A DNA stretch of 8,697 nucleotides from JBJXGF01 sp046153015 (GTDB lineage Bacteria > Actinomycetota > Acidimicrobiia > Acidimicrobiales > CAIXPF01), in contig JBJXGF010000350.1 of the NCBI GenBank assembly GCA_046153015.1, positions 1 to 8,697 of the forward strand, given 5' to 3'. The position numbers and the translations under genes were made by a program. Below the pieces are notes generated by a model. The model was not told the DNA's origin. It searched no databases and saw nothing but the letters and a program-made list of their open reading frames with translations. Positions 5,176 to 8,697 of this stretch are shown here, piece by piece (the stretch's first letter is position 1; every line of letters begins with the position of its first letter).

Positions 5176-6969
5176 TCACTCGGCGAGGCGCAGCGCCGAG
5201 ATGAACGCTTCCTGGGGCACTTCGACCCGGCCGATGGCCTTCATCCGCTTCTTGCCTTCCTTCTGCTTCTCGAGCAGCTTGCGTTTGCGGCTGATGTCGC
5301 CGCCGTACAGCTTGGCGGTGACGTCCTTGCGGAAGGCCTTCACGGTGGAGCGGGCGATGATCCGCCCGCCGATCGCCGCCTGGATGGCCACGTCGAACTG
5401 CTGGCGGGGGATCAGCTCGCGCAGCTTCTCGGTCATCTTGCGGCCGTACTCCTCGGCCCGGTCGCGATGCACGATCGTGCTGAACGCGTCGACCGGCTCG
5501 CCGGCCAGCAGCACGTCGACCTTCACCAGGTTCGACCGCCGGTACGCCTCGGGCTCGTAGTCGAGGCTGGCGTAGCCCTGGGTGCGGCTCTTGAGCTGGT
5601 CGAAGAAGTCCATCACCACCTCGGCCAGCGGCATCACGTAGACCAGCTCGATCCGCTCGGGCGAGAGGTACTCGAGGCGGGCCATCTCGCCCCGGCGGCT
5701 CTGGCACAACTCCATCAGCGCGCCGGTGAACGTGGTCGGCGAGATGATCGTGACCCGCAAGAACGGCTCCTCGATCTGCTCGATCTCCCCGGCGGCCGGC
5801 ATCTGCGACGGGTTGTCGACCTCCTGGACGGCCCCGCCCGCCACCGCCACCCGGTAGGCCACCGACGGCGCGGTGGCCACGAGCGAGAGGTCGAACTCCC
5901 GCTCGAGCCGTTCGCGCACGATCTCCATGTGGAGCAGGCCGAGGAACCCGCAGCGGAACCCGAACCCGAGCGCGCCGGAGGTCTCGGGGCTGAACGTGAA
6001 GCTCGAGTCGTTGAGGCGCAGCTTCTCCAGCGAGTCGCGCAGCGCCGGGTACTCGTCCCCGTCGATCGGGTACAGCCCGCAGAACACCATGGGCTTGGGC
6101 TCCCGGTAGCCGGCGAGCGCCTCGGGCGAGGGATGGTCGGCGTCGGTGACCGTCTCGCCCGAACGGGCCTCGCCCACGTCCTTGATGCCGGCGATGAGGT
6201 AGCCGACCTCGCCGGGGCCGAGCTGGCGGACCGGCGTGCTGCGCGGCCGGCGGACGCCGATCTCCTCGGCGGTCTGGTTGCTGTGGGCCTGCATGAGCCG
6301 GATGCGGGCGCCGGAGCGCAGCACCCCGTTCATGACCCGCAGCGAGCTGACCACACCGCGGAACTGGTCGTAGTGCGAGTCGAAGATCAGCGCCTGCAGC
6401 GGCGCGGCAGGGTTCCCGGTTGGGGCCGGCACCTTCTCGAGCACCGCGTCAAGCAGCTCGGGCACGCCCTCGCCGGTCTTGGCGCTGATCCGCAGCACCT
6501 CCTCGGCGGGGATGCCGAGCACGCGCTCGATCTCGCCGGCGTAGCGGTCCGGCTCGGCGGCCGGGAGGTCGATCTTGTTGAGCGCGGCCACGATCTCGAG
6601 GTCGTTCTCGAGAGCCAGGTAGCAGTTGGCGAGGGTCTGCGCCTCGATGCCCTGCGCGGCGTCGACGAGCAGGATCACGCCCTCACAGGCGGCCAGCGAG
6701 CGGGACACCTCGTAGCCGAAGTCGACATGGCCGGGCGTGTCGATCAGGTTCAGGACGGCGCCCTTGTAGTCGAGGCGCACGCTCTGGAGCTTGATCGTGA
6801 TGCCCCGCTCCCGCTCGAGGTCCATCGAGTCGAGGTACTGGTTGCGCATCTCGCGGGGGTCGACGGCTTGGCAGAGCTCCAACAGGCGATCGGCCAACGT
6901 CGATTTCCCGTGGTCGATGTGGGCGATGATCGCGATGTTGCGGATGGACGAGATCGGTGTGCTCTGCAT
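5176..6969 (-). CDS. lepA: Elongation factor 4 (LepA), ribosome-associated GTPase
   Basis: LepA/EF4 is a translational GTPase that binds the ribosome; back-translocation and roles in initiation and 30S assembly have been reported. The 597-residue protein has the normal family length. All GTPase motifs are present: AHIDHGKST (16-24), RERGIT (53-58), DTPGH with the catalytic His81 (77-81), NKID (131-134) and SAK in the G5 loop. EF-G-like domains II, III and V follow, then the LepA-specific C-terminal domain with GGDISRKRKLLEKQKEGKKR. The ATG at 6969 is chosen because family similarity begins there (MQSTPISSIRNIAIIAHIDHG). The frame continues upstream across rpsT, but that part is a shadow. The ribosome-binding site is weak. 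It is divergent from rpsT with 120 bases between the start codons, and hrcA follows 89 bases downstream. Confidence 0.97.
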   Translation of the reverse strand: MQSTPISSIRNIAIIAHIDHGKSTLADRLLELCQAVDPREMRNQYLDSMDLERERGITIKLQSVRLDYKGAVLNLIDTPGHVDFGYEVSRSLAACEGVILLVDAAQGIEAQTLANCYLALENDLEIVAALNKIDLPAAEPDRYAGEIERVLGIPAEEVLRISAKTGEGVPELLDAVLEKVPAPTGNPAAPLQALIFDSHYDQFRGVVSSLRVMNGVLRSGARIRLMQAHSNQTAEEIGVRRPRSTPVRQLGPGEVGYLIAGIKDVGEARSGETVTDADHPSPEALAGYREPKPMVFCGLYPIDGDEYPALRDSLEKLRLNDSSFTFSPETSGALGFGFRCGFLGLLHMEIVRERLEREFDLSLVATAPSVAYRVAVAGGAVQEVDNPSQMPAAGEIEQIEEPFLRVTIISPTTFTGALMELCQSRRGEMARLEYLSPERIELVYVMPLAEVVMDFFDQLKSRTQGYASLDYEPEAYRRSNLVKVDVLLAGEPVDAFSTIVHRDRAEEYGRKMTEKLRELIPRQQFDVAIQAAIGGRIIARSTVKAFRKDVTAKLYGGDISRKRKLLEKQKEGKKRMKAIGRVEVPQEAFISALRLAE

Positions 6970-6981
6970 GGCGGCCCGACC

Positions 6982-6987
6982 ACGATA
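6982..6987 (-). promoter_or_regulatory. Possible -10 box for lepA
   Basis: TATCGT on the minus strand fits TANNNT and ends 12 bases before the lepA ATG. It would give a very short leader of about 6 bases, or a nearly leaderless transcript, consistent with the weak ribosome-binding site. No good -35 box is seen. Confidence 0.28.
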
Positions 6988-7015
6988 TCGGTCCGGGGGC
7001 GGCGGCTCGGCGTTG

Positions 7016-7046
7016 TTGCCCGGGCGGGGTGCGTTGCCGCTAGGCT
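7016..7046 (+). promoter_or_regulatory. Possible promoter of rpsT
   Basis: On the + strand, TTGCCC (7016-7021) and TAGGCT (7041-7046, fits TANNNT) are separated by 19 bases, slightly longer than ideal. Transcription would begin near 7052 and leave a leader of about 38 bases with an AGCAGGT ribosome-binding site. It lies in the 120-base divergent spacer between lepA and rpsT. Confidence 0.35.
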
Positions 7047-7089
7047 CGTCCGGCTGAGCAACGCCCCCGTCCCACCAGCAGGTCCTTTC

Positions 7090-7353
7090 GTGGCGAACAT
7101 CAAGAGCCAGATCAAGCGCAACCGGCAGAACGAGAAGCGCCGGCAACGCAACAAGTCGGTGCGCTCCGAGCTGCGCACGCGCGTGAAGGCGGCGGTGGCG
7201 GCGGCCGGCGGCGAGGCGGCCGACGCCGCGCACCGCCTGGCGCAGAAGCGGATCGACAAGGCGGCCACCAAGGGCGTGATCCACAAGAACAAGGCGGCGC
7301 GGGACAAATCCCGCCTCGCCCGGCGCATCGCCGCAGCGACCGCCGAAGGCTGA
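7090..7353 (+). CDS. rpsT: 30S ribosomal protein S20
   Basis: S20 is a primary 16S rRNA-binding protein that stabilises the body of the 30S subunit. The 87-residue, Lys/Arg-rich, all-helical protein has normal family length. It starts ANIKSQIKRNRQNEKRRQRN after the initiator and ends with the family motif KGVIHKNKAARDKSRLARR. The start is a GTG at 7090 (read as Met), preceded by AGCAGGT with a 7-base gap to the start. The frame is open far upstream across lepA, but that part is a shadow. It is transcribed opposite to its neighbours, divergent from lepA and convergent with holA, with only 15 bases between the rpsT and holA stops. A holA-rpsT-lepA neighbourhood is widespread in bacteria. Confidence 0.96.
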   Translation: MANIKSQIKRNRQNEKRRQRNKSVRSELRTRVKAAVAAAGGEAADAAHRLAQKRIDKAATKGVIHKNKAARDKSRLARRIAAATAEG

Positions 7354-7358
7354 ACGCG

Positions 7359-7382
7359 GGCTCGGCCCTCAGCGGCTGAGCC
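7359..7382 (+). terminator. Possible hairpin terminator of rpsT
   Basis: A 9-bp stem (7359-7367 paired with 7374-7382) has one G-U pair and a 6-base loop containing the holA stop codon. It starts 5 bases after the rpsT stop. The G-U pair becomes an A-C mismatch on the minus strand, so it suits the + strand transcript better. No U-tract follows. Confidence 0.35.
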
Positions 7383-8346
7383 GGGCCAGCCGAGCGACCA
7401 GCACCTCCATCACCGTGCCGGCGGGCAGGTCGCGCCGGCCCTTCAGGTCGAGGTCAGCCTCGGCCAGGAGCGTGATCGCCTCGCCGATGCGGGGCCCGCC
7501 GAGCTTGCGGGCCTGCCCGAGCGCCTTGCGGGCGGGGAAGGTCGAGCCCTTGAGGCCGAGCACGGCGGCCGCGGCCCGTTCGTCGCCGGCGCCGGACCCG
7601 TGGAGGCGCAGCATCCGGGCGAAGTGCGAGTGCAGGCTCACCATCACCTGCAGGGGGTGGCGCTCGCCGGCCTCGAGCAGCCTGTGCAGCCGTTCCAGCG
7701 CGGCGGCGGGGTCGCCGCGATCGATGGCGTCGGTGAGCTCCCAGGGCGGCGCCGAGCCGGCGGCGCCGAGGAACGGGGCCACGTCCTCGACCGAGAGGCG
7801 GGCGCTGGGGCCGAACGCGCTGGCCAACGCGGCGAGCAGGCCCGGCAAGCGGCTGAGGTCCTCGCCGAGGCGTTCGGCTACGGCGCGTTCGGCGCCGCGG
7901 TCGAGCCGTACCGGAGCGCGGGCGAACTGGTCGGTCAGCCACTGTTGGCGGGCGCGGCCGCTCGGTGCGCTGCTGTCGATCGTGTCGGCGCCGGCCTTGG
8001 CGAGCGCGTCGGTGAGGGCCTTGGGGATGCGGCCCCCCGCGTCCCACACCGCCACCAGCGTGGTGGACTCGAGCGGGTCGGCCAGATAAGCCACGAGCGG
8101 GGCGACGGCCTCGGCGTTGGCGAAGCGTTCCAGGTTGCGGACCACGACCACTCGGCAGGGCGTGAGCATCGGCGGGGTCTGCGCCGCGTCGACCGCCTCG
8201 GCCAGGGCGTACTCCTCGCCGGCGAACTCGCTCACCGCCAAGGACCGATCGGCGCCGCCCAACGCGTCGTCGACCAGGGTGCGCACCGCCTCGCTGCGCA
8301 GCGTCGGATCGTCGCCCCGGACGAGCACGGCGAGCGGGCGGGCCAC
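7369..8346 (-). CDS. holA: DNA polymerase III subunit delta
   Basis: The delta subunit is the wrench of the clamp loader: it binds the beta sliding clamp and opens it so the gamma/tau-delta' complex can load it on primed DNA. The 325-residue protein fits the family length. The N terminus (PLAVLVRGDDPTLRSEAV) matches the usual short beta strand and Gly-Asp turn. An AAA+-like region without Walker motifs follows, as expected because delta does not bind ATP (TPCRVVVVRNLERF, then TTLVAVWDAGGRIPKAL). The C-terminal helical collar ends with LLAEADLDLKGRRDLP. The GTG at 8346 is tightly fixed: an in-frame TAG lies at 8356-8358, only three codons upstream, and similarity begins at once. No good ribosome-binding site is visible. 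It follows the ComEC-like gene directly, the usual arrangement. Confidence 0.93.
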   Translation of the reverse strand: MARPLAVLVRGDDPTLRSEAVRTLVDDALGGADRSLAVSEFAGEEYALAEAVDAAQTPPMLTPCRVVVVRNLERFANAEAVAPLVAYLADPLESTTLVAVWDAGGRIPKALTDALAKAGADTIDSSAPSGRARQQWLTDQFARAPVRLDRGAERAVAERLGEDLSRLPGLLAALASAFGPSARLSVEDVAPFLGAAGSAPPWELTDAIDRGDPAAALERLHRLLEAGERHPLQVMVSLHSHFARMLRLHGSGAGDERAAAAVLGLKGSTFPARKALGQARKLGGPRIGEAITLLAEADLDLKGRRDLPAGTVMEVLVARLARLSR

Positions 8347-8352
8347 GGGCCG

Positions 8353-8358
8353 ACTCTA
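8353..8358 (-). promoter_or_regulatory. Possible -10 box for a leaderless holA transcript
   Basis: TAGAGT on the minus strand fits TANNNT and is separated by 6 bases from the holA GTG, which would place the transcription start at the start codon. Leaderless genes with this spacing are common in actinobacteria, and holA has no Shine-Dalgarno sequence. No -35 box is seen, and the motif overlaps the probable ComEC stop, so chance is possible. Confidence 0.28.
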
Positions 8359-8697
8359 GGGCGCCGACCTCGACCGCCACGTCGAACGGGTCGACCCCGG
8401 CGACCACGACGGTGAGCCCGCCGACCGTGTATCGCTCGCCGGCGGCGGGGGTGCGGGCGGCCGGGGACCGCACGCCGGGCGGGCCGAGCACCAACGTGGG
8501 GCGCAGCCGCTCCACCACGGCCTCGAGGGCCCTCGGCGCCCGGCTGCGCACCACCAGCAGGTCGAGCCGGCCGACGCGGCGGGCCCGCAGCTCGCCCAGC
8601 AGCGTGGCGGGCGGCGGGTCGCCCTGCATGACCAAGGCGGACGCGTGACCGGCCCGCCACAGGACGCTCCCGCGGGCGAGCTCCTCTCGGGCCCGCG
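8356..8697 (-). CDS. comEC: C-terminal end of a ComEC/Rec2-like competence protein, 5' end outside window, stop uncertain
   Basis: Only the last ~112 codons are in the window, with codon first bases at 8695, 8692 and so on. ComEC is the inner-membrane channel for DNA uptake; in many bacteria its C terminus carries a metallo-beta-lactamase-like domain. The visible part (SALVMQGDPPPATLLGELRA, then LDLLVVRSRAPRALEAVVERLRP and PTLVLGPPG, ending GGLTVVVAGVDPFDVAVEVGAL) resembles the layout of that domain's end. The usual HHGS motif reads RSRAP here, so this end of the domain looks degenerate. The frame has no stop before holA and would run inside it to 7454. However, G/C-ending codons fade at about 8359, and a TAG one base out of frame sits at 8356-8358. 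I therefore end the gene there and suspect a one-base indel. The ComEC call rests mainly on position before holA plus weak similarity. Confidence 0.6.
   Translation of the reverse strand, partial: RGPERSSPAGASCGGPVTRPPWSCRATRRPPRCWASCGPAASAGSTCWWCAAGRRGPSRPWWSGCAPRWCSARPACGPRPPAPPPPASDTRSAGSPSWSPGSTRSTWRSRSAP

Noticed and set aside
4082..5560. Long + strand open frame opposite hrcA and the end of lepA
   Set aside because: It is antisense to clear HrcA and LepA motifs and has no domain of its own.
5087..5707. Upstream extension of hrcA into lepA
   Set aside because: The frame is open, but the peptide is low complexity and lies over well-conserved LepA C-terminal codons.
5467..7089. Possible N-terminal extension of rpsT through the lepA region
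   Set aside because: S20 similarity begins exactly at the GTG at 7090 with a ribosome-binding site; the upstream part is antisense to lepA.
6970..7284. Upstream extension of lepA across rpsT
   Set aside because: LepA proteins start at MQSTPISS-like sequences just before the G1 motif; the extension is antisense to S20.
8346..8373. Programmed ribosomal frameshift at the comEC end
   Set aside because: No slippery heptamer or downstream pseudoknot is evident; an indel is simpler.
1..8697. Mobile element, CRISPR array, tRNA, riboswitch or anti-phage system
   Set aside because: No terminal repeats, transposase or integrase motifs, spaced direct repeats or tRNA-like folds were seen; the genes are conserved housekeeping types.

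Overview
This is a very GC-rich window with strong G/C preference at third codon positions, many GTG starts and a typical actinobacterial gene order. It suggests an actinomycete in the broad sense (Actinomycetota). A deep-branching class such as Acidimicrobiia would fit, but that is an inference from gene order and protein style, not a proven placement. Most of the window is a conserved housekeeping block rather than an accessory island. I see no transposase, integrase, CRISPR array, tRNA or rRNA.

Left part (1-1560, + strand). A protein cut by the window edge has one membrane segment and an exported domain with an Asp-rich, FG-GAP-like loop. It overlaps by 4 bases a membrane-anchored protein with a Pro/Thr-rich linker and a C-terminal LysM domain. 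Together they look like a small cell-envelope unit. A strong hairpin terminator (1525-1554) separates them from the convergent minus-strand genes.

Middle part (1578-6969, minus strand; transcription runs right to left). The order is lepA (translation elongation factor 4), hrcA (heat-shock repressor), dnaJ (class A J-protein, DnaJ2 type), rsmE (16S rRNA m3U1498 methyltransferase), then a BldD-like HTH regulator. hrcA and dnaJ are 1 base apart and dnaJ and rsmE 19 bases apart, so these three probably form one transcript linking proteostasis and ribosome maturation. The regulator has its own recognisable promoter. Its C-terminal domain keeps the key residues of the BldD cyclic-di-GMP signature in the variant form RQD-X8-RRDD. 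An inverted repeat with BldD-box-like spacing sits between its -35 and -10 boxes. This is the most interesting biology in the window.

Right part (6970-8697). rpsT (ribosomal protein S20, + strand) is divergent from lepA and convergent with holA (DNA polymerase III delta subunit). Upstream of holA lies the 3' end of a ComEC-like competence gene, cut by the window edge. Its reading frame does not stop before holA but runs on inside it. A stop codon one base out of frame, just before holA, suggests a one-base indel. The comEC-holA-rpsT-lepA-hrcA-dnaJ-rsmE order is a well-known conserved bacterial arrangement. The gene often found between lepA and hrcA, hemW, is absent here.
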